The notes under the pieces are model-generated. The model saw only the letters and a list, made by a program, of their open reading frames with translations. It did not search any database and had not been told where the DNA came from. Below, one piece after another: positions 16,753-25,106 of a stretch of DNA of 64,000 bases. The translations under genes were made by a program, and so were the position numbers. Position 1 is the first letter of the stretch; every line of letters begins with the position of its first letter. The stretch spans positions 1,564,001 through 1,628,000 of the forward strand of contig NZ_CP095075.1 of NCBI RefSeq assembly GCF_022921115.1, written 5' to 3'. This stretch comes from Halobacillus amylolyticus. GTDB lineage: Bacteria; Bacillota; Bacilli; Bacillales; Halobacillaceae.

Positions 16753-17808
16753 TTACAACCCAGCCGTTTCTTCTGCATGTTTTATTAAATTATTGACAAA
16801 CACGTTCATACTGGCAAACCGCGGGTCATTTGTTTGTCCATTTTTGTAGCGGTAATAAATTTGTTGAATGATTCCGGCTAGTTTGAAGTAGGCAAAGGTC
16901 ACATACACATTGATATTTGTAAGATCACGGCCGCTTCTAGCCGCATATGCTTCAATAAATTCATCACGCGTATAAAATCCCTCATAAACGGTGAGCGGTT
17001 TTTTACCAAGTCCTGTTTTTAGAAGTTCAGGGTCATCCTTTTCAATCCAATAGCTCATCGCTGCTCCGAGGTCGGCAAGCGGGTCACCCACTGTAGTCAT
17101 TTCCCAATCAAATAACCCAACCATATTTGCCTGTTCATCAAACATCGCATTGTTTAATTTGTAGTCATAATGAATAATTGATGCTTGATCAGAGACGGGA
17201 ATATGGTCCACCAACCATTTTTTCAATCGTTCGCCACTGACAACATCATCTGTTCGTGCTTTCTCATAACGCTTAATCCATCCGTGAATTTGCCGCTCCA
17301 TAAACCCTTCAGGCTTCACCATATTTTTAAGGTCGGTGGTTGTATAATCGATAGCATGCAATTCAACCAATCGATCAACCATGGTGTCAGAAAGGGTTCT
17401 ACCTAATTCAGCCGTCTGTTCTATCCCATCCGGAAATTTGGTGTCAAAAGTCAGTCCATGGCGCCGTTCCATAACAAAAAAGGGCCGTCCAAGCAGGTCG
17501 CCTTTTTCAAATACATATGGCTTTGGAGCTAGCGGAAATACTGGATGAATCGCTTTGAGAACCTGATATTCACGTTCCATATCATGGGCTTTTGGTGCAA
17601 CGGGCCCCATTGGCGGACGCCGTAATACGGCTTCCCAGTCTCCGATGGTGAGCTCATAGGTTAAATTTGAATGCCCTGCCCCAAATTGTCTTACTTCGAG
17701 TTCTTCGTCTGGTAAATTAGCAACCTCATTACGTAAAAAAGGTTCGATTTTGCCTACATCTAACTCTTCCCCTTTACGAACTTCACGCGTATCTTTCGTT
17801 TGTACGAT
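16753..17808 (-). CDS. ACAD10/LvaA-like phosphotransferase with apparent ATC start
   Basis: An APH-fold small-molecule kinase (351 residues) of the group fused to dehydrogenases in ACAD10/11. N-lobe: VRQFGAGHSNLTYEL, AVLRRPPMGP. C-lobe: catalytic loop IIHYDYKLNNAMFD and metal motif GLFDWEMTTVGDPLADLG. The first ATG (17610) would remove the whole N-lobe. The frame stays open and family-like up to the TAA at about 17823, yet holds no ATG, GTG or TTG before 17610. AGGAGG (17816-17821) sits exactly 7 bases before an ATC at 17808, so I start there. Related kinases phosphorylate 4-hydroxyacyl-CoA. The ribosome binding site overlaps the stop of the thioesterase gene. Confidence 0.8.
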   Translation of the reverse strand: MVQTKDTREVRKGEELDVGKIEPFLRNEVANLPDEELEVRQFGAGHSNLTYELTIGDWEAVLRRPPMGPVAPKAHDMEREYQVLKAIHPVFPLAPKPYVFEKGDLLGRPFFVMERRHGLTFDTKFPDGIEQTAELGRTLSDTMVDRLVELHAIDYTTTDLKNMVKPEGFMERQIHGWIKRYEKARTDDVVSGERLKKWLVDHIPVSDQASIIHYDYKLNNAMFDEQANMVGLFDWEMTTVGDPLADLGAAMSYWIEKDDPELLKTGLGKKPLTVYEGFYTRDEFIEAYAARSGRDLTNINVYVTFAYFKLAGIIQQIYYRYKNGQTNDPRFASMNVFVNNLIKHAEETAGL

Positions 17809-17819
17809 AAGGACACCTC

Positions 17820-18218
17820 CTAATTAGCTGCCAACTGATAAGTTTCCAGCTGCTTTCTCATATCACCTGTCAAGGGAGCACTCTTTTGCTGAGCAAAATC
17901 AAACTGGACGATCACACTGGATCCTTTAGCTACGAGCTCTCCTGAATCCTTTTCATACATTTCCTGCTCCAAATGAAAGCTTGAATTGCCAACCTTAGTT
18001 ACACCACTCTTAATGACAAGGGTTTGGTTAAAATAAACCTGTTTTAAAAAGTCACACTTAATCGAGGCAAGAATAAAATTCCAATCCTCTTTTACTAATC
18101 CTAAGTCACTAAAAAAACGAATTCTCGCATCCTCCATATAGACAAAAAAGTTGTTATTATTCACATGTCCTAGTAAATCGGTTTCACAAAATCGTACCCA
18201 TATTTCAATCTGATGCAT
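17820..18218 (-). CDS. Acyl-CoA thioesterase, 4HBT hotdog fold
   Basis: A 132-residue hotdog-fold thioesterase of the 4-hydroxybenzoyl-CoA thioesterase type. The active-site region RFCETDLLGHVNNNNFFVYM (residues 9-28) carries the catalytic Asp, the conserved GHVNN and the helix. The rest is typical beta-rich sequence (KSGVTKVGNSSFHLEQEMYE). It would release or edit acyl-CoA in the operon. Two in-frame starts lie close together. The ATG at 18218 has AAGGGG 8 bases upstream and is preferred over 18224. It ends within the ribosome binding site of the kinase gene and begins 12 bases after the 3-hydroxyacyl-CoA dehydrogenase stop. Confidence 0.87.
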   Translation of the reverse strand: MHQIEIWVRFCETDLLGHVNNNNFFVYMEDARIRFFSDLGLVKEDWNFILASIKCDFLKQVYFNQTLVIKSGVTKVGNSSFHLEQEMYEKDSGELVAKGSSVIVQFDFAQQKSAPLTGDMRKQLETYQLAAN

Positions 18219-18230
18219 CTTCATCGCCCC

Positions 18231-19106
18231 TTATCTGCTCTTCACTTTGTTGTTGTACGTATAAAAGCCTTTGCCCGTCTTCCTGCCAAACTCCCCTGCC
18301 TCCACTTTTTTCACAAGTGTTTCTGACGGTTTATCCTCAGGGTCACCTGTTTCTGCATAGCGCTGTTGCATCACATAATAGCCAACATCAATGCCTGATA
18401 GATCCATCAATTCAAATGGCCCAATCGGATGACTTAAAGCCTTACGGGTAATTTTGTCAATATCTTTGAAGTCAGCATATCCTCCCTCATATAAAGCCAT
18501 CGCTTCCTTCTGGATTGCAAATAGGATTCGATTCGCAATAAAACCGGAAATTTCTTTTTGTAAAAGAACGGCTGTACGATTCATTTGTTCACATACGTCC
18601 ATAGCCAGCACAGCTGCTTCTTCAGAGGTATGGTCCCCTTTAACGACTTCCACACAATCCATTACAAGCGGCGGGAAGAAGAAGTGCATGTTGCAGACTT
18701 TCTCAGGCCGAGACGTAGCATCAGCGATTAAGGAGCTGACTATTGTTGATGAATTTGTGGCAAGCACCGCATGTTTCGGCGCAATTTCATCGACGCGCGC
18801 GAACACTTCACGCTTCACCTTTAACTTTTCAACAACAGCTTCAATGACAAGATCCGCTTCACTTGCTGCTTCTTTCAAATCGGTCGTAAACATGATGCGC
18901 TCAAAGGCCTCATCCCGCGACCTAGCGGTGATTTTCTCTTTTTGGACCCATCTCTGCATAATTTCAGTCAATTTCTTTTTCGCCTGATCAAGTGAATCTT
19001 GACTCATGTCTTGTACACTCGTTTGAAATCCAGCTAACGCACTAAGCATCGCAATTTGATGCCCCATTGAACCTGCCCCAATAACCGTTACGTGTTTAAC
19101 CGTCAT
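18231..19106 (-). CDS. 3-hydroxyacyl-CoA dehydrogenase
   Basis: NAD-dependent oxidation of L-3-hydroxyacyl-CoA, or 3-hydroxybutyryl-CoA. 291 residues, the normal size of the short mono-functional form. The N-terminal Rossmann motif is VIGAGSMGHQIAMLSALAG (residues 7-25). The catalytic His lies in VCNMHFFFPPLVMDCVEVV, with the supporting EISGFIANRIL and SHPIGPFELMDLSGIDVGYY of the C-domain. The ATG at 19106 has GAGGAGGAAT before it; the open frame to 19145 is an artefact. Co-directional with the SDR gene 56 bases upstream. Confidence 0.93.
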   Translation of the reverse strand: MTVKHVTVIGAGSMGHQIAMLSALAGFQTSVQDMSQDSLDQAKKKLTEIMQRWVQKEKITARSRDEAFERIMFTTDLKEAASEADLVIEAVVEKLKVKREVFARVDEIAPKHAVLATNSSTIVSSLIADATSRPEKVCNMHFFFPPLVMDCVEVVKGDHTSEEAAVLAMDVCEQMNRTAVLLQKEISGFIANRILFAIQKEAMALYEGGYADFKDIDKITRKALSHPIGPFELMDLSGIDVGYYVMQQRYAETGDPEDKPSETLVKKVEAGEFGRKTGKGFYTYNNKVKSR

Positions 19107-19162
19107 TTTATTCCTCCTCTGTTCCTTATAAAAAACATTTTTCAATAAAAACTTTTCTCAAT

Positions 19163-19942
19163 TTAACAGGAAGCATGCATCCCACCGTCTACGACTAATA
19201 CGTCGCCTGTTACATAGTTTGAAGCTCTAGAAGCTAGGAACAAAGCAGCTCCTTTTAAGTCTTCCTCTGTCCCAAAACGGCCGGAAGGCGTCCGATCAAG
19301 AATCAAATCCCCACCCTGTTCAAGCAAGCCTTTAGACATTTTCGTTGGAAAGAATCCAGGGGCTAGCGCATTCACCTGAATATTTTTCGGTCCCCACTTT
19401 ACTGCCAAATCTTTCGTGAATGTAATGACAGCGCCTTTGCTAGCATTGTATCCGACCGTATCCATGAACTCAGGATCAGTACCACCAAGACCGGCTACAG
19501 ACGCGATGTTAATGATCTTTCCAGACTCTTGCTTCACCATTACCTCCCCCACTTTTTGCGACATTAGGAAGGTTCCTGTTACATTGACATTCATAACCTT
19601 TTGAAAAGCCTCAAGAGGCATCTCAAGTGTTGGAGCCCCCCATGATGCTCCACTATTGTTGACGAGAATATCAATGGAACCAAACTCCTCAACTGTACGA
19701 TCAACAATATGTTGTATATCCTCAGGGTTGGTCACATCGCAGGCAAGGGCCAGTGTCCTTACACCAAGATCTTTTTTAAGACGGTCTGCCACCTCAACGC
19801 AAGCTTGCTTTTTTCGCGAACACAACACGACGTTAGCACCAGCCTCGGCCAGCCCTTCCGCGATTTGTTCACCAAGGCCGCGTCCGCCTCCAGTCACAAT
19901 CGCCGTTTTGCCAGTAAGATCAAACAACTCTTTCACGTGCAT
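19163..19942 (-). CDS. Short-chain dehydrogenase/reductase (SDR)
   Basis: A classical SDR of 259 residues: TGGGRGLGEQIAEGLAEAGA cofactor motif (about 16-35), NNSGASWG, catalytic Ser in IINIASVAG, and YNASKGAVITFTKDLA with the Tyr-x3-Lys pair, then NVNALAPGFFPT. It is likely NAD(P)-dependent and acts on a hydroxyacyl or oxoacyl intermediate. In ACAD10/11-type loci an SDR of this kind is a regular partner. Start ATG at 19942 with AAGGAG 8 bases before; the GTG nine bases upstream lies inside the ribosome binding site region. Its stop is 57 bases before the 3-hydroxyacyl-CoA dehydrogenase start. Confidence 0.92.
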   Translation of the reverse strand: MHVKELFDLTGKTAIVTGGGRGLGEQIAEGLAEAGANVVLCSRKKQACVEVADRLKKDLGVRTLALACDVTNPEDIQHIVDRTVEEFGSIDILVNNSGASWGAPTLEMPLEAFQKVMNVNVTGTFLMSQKVGEVMVKQESGKIINIASVAGLGGTDPEFMDTVGYNASKGAVITFTKDLAVKWGPKNIQVNALAPGFFPTKMSKGLLEQGGDLILDRTPSGRFGTEEDLKGAALFLASRASNYVTGDVLVVDGGMHASC

Positions 19943-19947
19943 TGTTC

Positions 19948-21153
19948 TCACTCCTTATATTTAGTTAACTCAAGCTTAGCCACTTGTCTTCTGTGAACCT
20001 CATCTGGACCATCCGCTAACCTTAGTGTCCTTGAATTTGCCCATTGGGCGGCTAGAGTGAAGTCATCACTACCACCTGCTGCACCATGTGCTTGAATCGC
20101 ACGATCGATTACTCTCAGCGCCATATTAGGTGCTACAGCCTTAATCCATCGCGATTTCCGTTTTCGCTTTTTTATCACCGACCGTATCCATCATGTACGC
20201 TGCCTTAAGTGTAAGCAGCCGTGCTTGTTCTAGTTCAATACGGGAGTCAGCAATCCATTCCTGAACGACGCCTTGATCAGCTAACGGCTTGTGGAATGCG
20301 GCTCTAGTTTGAACGCGCTTACACAAATCGTCAAGAGCCCTCTCTGCTGCACCTATTAGACGCATACAGTCGTGAATTCTCCCTGGTCCTAGTAGCCTTC
20401 CTTGAGCAATCACAAACCCCTTCCTCTCATCCCAAATAATATTGGAAACAGGTACACGAACATTTTCAAAATCGACCTCCCCATGTCCATGTGGAGCGTC
20501 GTCATAGCCAAAAACCGGAAATAATCGTTTGACGGAAACACCCGGTGTATCCAATGGGACAAGAATCATAGACTGCTGCTCATGTCTTGCTGCCTCAGGA
20601 TCTATTTTTCCAATGAAGATAGCAATCTCACATCGAGGATCTCCCACCCCTGAGGACCATTTACGTCCATTAATGACGTACTCATCTCCATCACGTTCAA
20701 TCCTTATCTGGATATTCGTTGCGTCGGAGGAAGCAACATCATGTTCCATCATCGAAAAACATAAGCGAATCTCCCCATTCAAAAGCGGCTTCAGACATCT
20801 TTCCTTTTGCTGCTCTGTCCCATAACGTGTCAGTACTTTCATATTTCCTGTATCAAAACTTGCAATTAAATATTTCAGGAGCAATCAGTGAGCGCCCCAT
20901 AATTTCACAAAGGGCAGCATACTCTAAGTTCGTTAATCCGGCTCCATATGTATCATCAGGATGAAACAAATTCTACAGCCCCTGGTCCTTTGCTTTTTTC
21001 AATTCCTCGACTATGGAAGGGGCCTCAGACCACCCTGATTCCTGAGCGTTCAGCTGCTCTTCAAAACTTGTTCATAGGATAAACATATTCATCCATAAAG
21101 TCCTTCAGTTTCTTTTGATAGCTTTTCACTTTATCCGTATAATCAAAGTTCAT
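19948..21153 (-). pseudogene. Inactivated ACAD10/11-type acyl-CoA dehydrogenase
   Basis: A complete but broken dehydrogenase. It starts at the ATG at 21153 (AGGAG upstream) with MNFDYTDKVKSYQKKLKDF. There is an extra T after the PMNK segment, a TAG in place of Trp in GL-NLFHPDD, a frame change after EIFNC, and a one-base insertion at AM-IKAVAP near 20143. Between the breaks the sequence is excellent: [41 protein letters not shown]. The end, [20 protein letters not shown], is the ACAD10/11 signature and replaces EGTNEI. In its intact form this enzyme pairs with the APH-like kinase in this operon to process 4-hydroxyacyl-CoA. Three shifts plus one substitution make simple sequencing error unlikely. 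Confidence 0.88.
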
Positions 21154-21170
21154 ACCTTTTCTCCTCTCAA

Positions 21171-21188
21171 ACATACCATCTAGTATGT
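21171..21188. promoter_or_regulatory. Palindromic operator at the lipid-operon promoter
   Basis: ACATAC-N6-GTATGT, an 18-bp inverted repeat, overlaps a -10-like CATACT. A TTGTCG -35-like element lies 17 bases upstream on the minus strand, just before the ribosome binding site of the first operon gene. Form and place fit a TetR-type repressor. A second inverted repeat, TGAATG-N2-CATTCA, about 45 bp upstream (about 21232-21245) resembles FadR half-sites but with different spacing. Confidence 0.5.
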
Positions 21189-21262
21189 ATTTTCCATTTT
21201 ATATCGACAATTCTGAAAATTCAAGCCAAACGGTGAATGTTCATTCATTTTCCTTGAATTAT

Positions 21263-21292
21263 TAAACCCCCAGTTCAAGGAACTGAGGGTTT
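21263..21292 (-). terminator. Weak terminator after the second DUF3231 gene
   Basis: AAACCCCCAGTTC/GAACTGAGGGTTT form a hairpin with one bulge. Only TTTAATAATT follows on the minus strand, so efficiency is uncertain. Confidence 0.45.
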
Positions 21293-21320
21293 GATAATAG
21301 CAACAATTGATGGTTTTGTA

Positions 21321-22337
21321 TTAATCATTAACATTCTTTTTAGCCAAGGCTGAACGGTCAGGAGCCATAGGCGGCTGTTCCATCCAGCCGTGCTTGATCA
21401 AAAGATTTGCGCCATCCTCGGCATACTTGCCAATATCCGTTATCAATCTTCCATATTGGAGAGCTAAATCCCTTCTTTGGACGACGGACAAACCAGCTCC
21501 ATAAAATCCCATTGCCGCAGACACTAATATTACAACATGATACAACATAAGCTTATCTGAAAAAGGTGGTACAATGGAATTAGAAACTTCCGATTCCCAT
21601 CTCTTTGGTACAGGCAGATTTTCTTCCGATAGAATATTGTTTAATATCTTCACCTGTTTTTTACAAAGAGTTGCCCCTCTTTGAAAATATTTGCGGAGTT
21701 CTTTAGATTGAGCGACTTGACTGAATGCAATTTCTAATACAACTTTGACTATCGTCTTTTGATTATTAAAATAGAGCCCGGTTATTTCTGTTGCATTCAA
21801 AGGCCTACGTTTACCAAACCATCCCGTTAAGTAACTTTGACTTTTCACAAAATCAATCCCGTCTGGAGCGGGAATGTTTGGAGGCTTACTGAAAATTCCT
21901 TTATCTAACATCACACTTAATATTCGGTCATATAGTTCCATTGTTTCAGAATTACACTGAGTAAAATAGCTTCTCTGATCTGCCCGCACTGAATTTCCGA
22001 GAGAACCTGCATAGCCAGTTAAGCCATGGAGGGTCATGACATACATATAAACCAATAATAAAGAATCCGAGAATAACGGAGGGGCGTTTACATTTACATC
22101 TTCTTTGGTAAAACCCTTAGGTACGGGATACCCATCTTCTTTTAGAAAAGCAGTTATTTTATCAATATGGGATTGAGATAAACCTAATGCAAATTCAAGA
22201 ATATTACGAACATCTTTATCCTTTACATATTCTAATGAGTGGTTTACAAAACAAATAGACATACTGTCACTCATAAATTGAGTCCAAAGACTTGCTAGTT
22301 CAGAGGAGGAGAGCCGTCCGTTATTCTTTTGATCCAT
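21321..22337 (-). CDS. DUF3231 family protein (second paralogue)
   Basis: 338 residues, two tandem helical domains as in the protein at 9808-10815. Shared blocks include ELASLWTQFMSDSMSICF, YPVPKGFTKEDVNVNAPPLF, FVKSQSYLTGWFGKRRPLNA, PPFSDKLMLYHVV and DGANLLIKHGWMEQPPMAPD. The two genes are the same strand and flank the glnA and lipid-operon segment. The frame is open to a GTG at 22370; I use the ATG at 22337 with GGTGGTG 10 bases upstream, which gives the normal family N-terminus. Function unknown; a structural or storage role related to sporulation or stress is speculation. Confidence 0.85.
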   Translation of the reverse strand: MDQKNNGRLSSSELASLWTQFMSDSMSICFVNHSLEYVKDKDVRNILEFALGLSQSHIDKITAFLKEDGYPVPKGFTKEDVNVNAPPLFSDSLLLVYMYVMTLHGLTGYAGSLGNSVRADQRSYFTQCNSETMELYDRILSVMLDKGIFSKPPNIPAPDGIDFVKSQSYLTGWFGKRRPLNATEITGLYFNNQKTIVKVVLEIAFSQVAQSKELRKYFQRGATLCKKQVKILNNILSEENLPVPKRWESEVSNSIVPPFSDKLMLYHVVILVSAAMGFYGAGLSVVQRRDLALQYGRLITDIGKYAEDGANLLIKHGWMEQPPMAPDRSALAKKNVND

Positions 22338-22540
22338 AATTATTAACACCACCAGGAAGTAATTTTTCACCGTTAAGATTACTTTAACATTCAGGTTTAT
22401 AGCTTAACCAAACTGAACGGACATATGTATATAGTGGTATATAGGATTGGTTACACTCCCCCTGCTCTTCCGATTAAAACAGTCTCTCCTTCTCATGAGT
22501 GAAATAACTCCAATCTGGTAGAATAACGTAACTTCTGCAC

Positions 22541-22570
22541 AAAAAAAGTCCCCCCTGCCAGGGTGAACTT
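22541..22570 (-). terminator. Terminator of the MFS gene
   Basis: On the minus strand an AGTTC-CCCT/AGGG-GGACT hairpin is followed by TTTTTTT. Confidence 0.65.
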
Positions 22571-22589
22571 CATTGATTTTTGCCTGATA

Positions 22590-23798
22590 TTAATTGGTGT
22601 TAAGATAGGTTCTTTTTCCCCACCACACACCAGGAAGAACTAGAACAGCGAGTGAAATCACTCCTATCCAGCCCCAACGACTCCATAAAAGGCCTGTAAT
22701 CGTGCCACCTCCTGAGACTCCAACGTAATAGCTAACGAGGTAAAGGCTTGAAGCCCCTCCCTTGTGATGAGTTGCCTGCTGATTAACCAGCCATGCCATC
22801 ATCGAATGAATCACGAAGAAGCCTAGACACATGAGTATGAGTCCAGTATATACTAGTGACACAGCCGGTAATATCGTTACGGCTATACCTGTCAGCATCA
22901 CCGCTGCACTAATCATAATAATCTTACTTAAATCAAAGGTAAGAGACAACTTACTGGCAAGAGGTGAACCGACCAGCCCCATCCCGTAAGCAAAATAAGC
23001 TACCGTAATAGTCCCAATTGACAAGTAATAAGGCTCACCCATTAAATAAAACGGCAAATAGGTCCAAACCCCTGTAAACGCCAACTGAATCACAACACCC
23101 ATATAAAAAGCTGGAATGAGATTCCTATTTTTTAAGTGAACAAACATCATCGATAGATCTTCTTTAACTGGCAGTTGGCTAGGTTCGAAACGTTTAGATT
23201 TTGGTAATAAAAATAAAAATGTTAAGAAAAAGACTGTTTCTATTGCAAACAAGAACCATATGGCTGTTTGCCAGGAAGTCTGCTCTGTCAGGTAACCTAC
23301 AAATACCCTGCCAAACATGCCGCCAACAGCATTACTGGCAATATAAAATGAGATCCCTATCCGAACACTTCGCTGTTCAAACTCTTCGCCGATATAAGCA
23401 ATCGCAGCTGCAGGAAGTCCGGCAGCAAAAAAGCCCTGGATAAAACGTAAAATTAAAATCATTGTAAAAGACTCTAAAAAAGGGATAATCAGCAACGGGA
23501 TAATGGAAAGAAGAATCGTTCCTTTCATTAAGGCTACTCTTCCCCATCTATCAGACATGAGCCCAAAAAATAATAAACCTAAAATCAAAGAAAAAATCGT
23601 TAAAGATAACAGCAAGCTAGATACAGTTGCGTTCACATCAAACTCTTCAACAAATTGAGGTAGAATCGGCTGCACCATGTATATATTGGAGAAAGTCATG
23701 AAGGAGGCGATCGTTAGCGCCACTATGGCCATCCAAAAGGTTTTATCCTTTGGTGTATACCCGGTTTCACCTTTGATATCATGTTCTGCTTTTGCCAC
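22590..23798 (-). CDS. MFS transporter (12 TM, YnfM/YybF type)
   Basis: Major facilitator of about 402 residues with twelve predicted membrane segments. The loop 2-3 motif is GLMSDRWGRVALMKG, and a symmetric second half begins after the central loop KSKRFEPSQLPVKEDLSM. The N-terminal NIYMVQPILPQFVEEF segment is typical of the YnfM/NepI-like drug or metabolite exporter group. The substrate cannot be read from sequence. The frame opens at a GTG at 23807, but AGGAAG lies 8 bases before the GTG at 23798, which I prefer. Monocistronic with its own terminator. Confidence 0.85.
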   Translation of the reverse strand: MAKAEHDIKGETGYTPKDKTFWMAIVALTIASFMTFSNIYMVQPILPQFVEEFDVNATVSSLLLSLTIFSLILGLLFFGLMSDRWGRVALMKGTILLSIIPLLIIPFLESFTMILILRFIQGFFAAGLPAAAIAYIGEEFEQRSVRIGISFYIASNAVGGMFGRVFVGYLTEQTSWQTAIWFLFAIETVFFLTFLFLLPKSKRFEPSQLPVKEDLSMMFVHLKNRNLIPAFYMGVVIQLAFTGVWTYLPFYLMGEPYYLSIGTITVAYFAYGMGLVGSPLASKLSLTFDLSKIIMISAAVMLTGIAVTILPAVSLVYTGLILMCLGFFVIHSMMAWLVNQQATHHKGGASSLYLVSYYVGVSGGGTITGLLWSRWGWIGVISLAVLVLPGVWWGKRTYLNTN

Positions 23799-24008
23799 AA
23801 GAACCACTTCCTATTTCACAATAAACTCTGTTTATCCGATTATGTAAGCATAAAAAATAACTCTCATTCGTATCTTGTCTACACTTGAGAGATACTGTTT
23901 CAACTGTATGATTAACTGCTTAATGCCCTGTTTAGTGTAAAGCCACTAATAGTAACTCTTCGAATAGTATAACTTATTTTACCTGAAACAAAAATAAGTA
24001 TGCTTTGA

Positions 24009-24200
24009 CTAAGATTTAACTAGTTTGTAAAGGCGAACTATGCTTCCGCAAGCAATGATCAAACCGATTAACATGTAAAATACCCCATTGCTTGTTTCAA
24101 AATCATTCATTGTATATACAACAATAACACCCATTGCAACGGCGAGAATAAAAAGATTGAAAATAAAGTAAAATTTCTTAAATCCCTTTAATTCGCTCAT
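24009..24200 (-). CDS. Small two-TM membrane protein
   Basis: 63 residues with two clear membrane helices (FYFIFNLFILAVAMGVIVVY and FYMLIGLIIACGSIVRLY) joined by a short NDFETSNG loop, and Lys at both ends. An AGGATGGGAT sequence lies before the ATG. No family recognised. It is isolated, about 190 bp from the nearest genes. Confidence 0.5.
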   Translation of the reverse strand: MSELKGFKKFYFIFNLFILAVAMGVIVVYTMNDFETSNGVFYMLIGLIIACGSIVRLYKLVKS

Positions 24201-24558
24201 TATATCCCATCCTACCCTAAGAAAAAGTTACCTTTATATCATAAGAATACAAGAAGAAAGGCGCTACTCAAAGGAATGAATCGCATCAGCTTTGTTGGAA
24301 GCAAAATAGCTATATAATTTCCCAATGAAAGCATCAATATCAGTCGTTGGCTGCCTTCGATCAAAATTTTCACAAATGCAGACCGTTGTTTAGTTATTGA
24401 GTTGTGATGATCCACTGCATTTCGGAAGCCTGTTAAGATTACTACCTATTATAGGATGAACAGGTGAAGGAACTCTCAAAACTGCACTCCTTCTGTGCAT
24501 AATCATTCTAAATCTGGGCATAATACAGCAGGACTAAAGTTTAAGGAGCTGAATACCT
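24201..24558. other. Intergenic stretch with a possible short gene fragment
   Basis: No intact gene. On the minus strand about 24265-24380 reads like a protein fragment (CICENFDRRQPTTDIDAFIG then LYSYFASNKADAIHSFE) ending in a stop, without a start or ribosome binding site. It may be a gene remnant. I see no promoter or RNA signature that I can support. Confidence 0.3.
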
Positions 24559-24747
24559 ATGGAGCATAACAAAGTCACTGACCTACAGGCGTTAGGACAA
24601 GAAGCCTACGCCGACCTAGAGGATATATCAAAAGCCATGAGTCAGCTACAGGCAGGGTATAGCAAGGACATACTAGAGCAAAAAAAACAACTCAAGCTAG
24701 ATGTATTGAAAGCTGTAGGTACTGAGTTAGATAGATATAAGACCTAG
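24559..24747 (+). CDS. Small hypothetical helical protein
   Basis: 62 residues, soluble and strongly helix-prone (DLQALGQEAYADLEDISKAM, KKQLKLDVLKAVGTELDRYK). AAGGAG lies 10 bases before the ATG. No family recognised and no neighbour in an operon. The ribosome binding site and composition are the only support. Confidence 0.45.
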   Translation: MEHNKVTDLQALGQEAYADLEDISKAMSQLQAGYSKDILEQKKQLKLDVLKAVGTELDRYKT

Positions 24748-25106
24748 AAATAAGGGGCTTAAACAGCCTCCCTAACTTTGGTTATCACTAAAAGTCCTAA
24801 CATGGAATCATTATTTGTTTGGGTTATTAGCGCGAGATACCTGTTTTCCTTCATCTCACACACACTTAGATACCACCCTACAGCCTACTAGCATTTACGC
24901 GCTATCAGCTAATTTTCAGGTTAACCCTATCCTCAAGGAGGGGAAACTGAATAACTATCATCTATACCCTGTTGCTTCATCGTATTTCCCAACATCATTT
25001 AGTCTCCTTCTCACGCTTCATATCGGTCTCACATACAAGGAACATCAGCATTTCCTCTAAAACCGGATATAAATGGACTGTTCAAGCTAAAAAAGGGGGG
25101 GATAAA
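24748..25106. other. Intergenic stretch, nothing identified
   Basis: No convincing ORF, terminator or structured RNA. Frames open across it are rich in His, Ser and Leu and lack ribosome binding sites. Confidence 0.4.

Noticed and set aside
17185..17406. ORF antisense to the kinase gene
   Set aside because: Shadow frame of the kinase, with no start signal.
24815..25060. 81-codon plus-strand ORF
   Set aside because: No ribosome binding site, low-complexity composition, and it overlaps only non-coding sequence.
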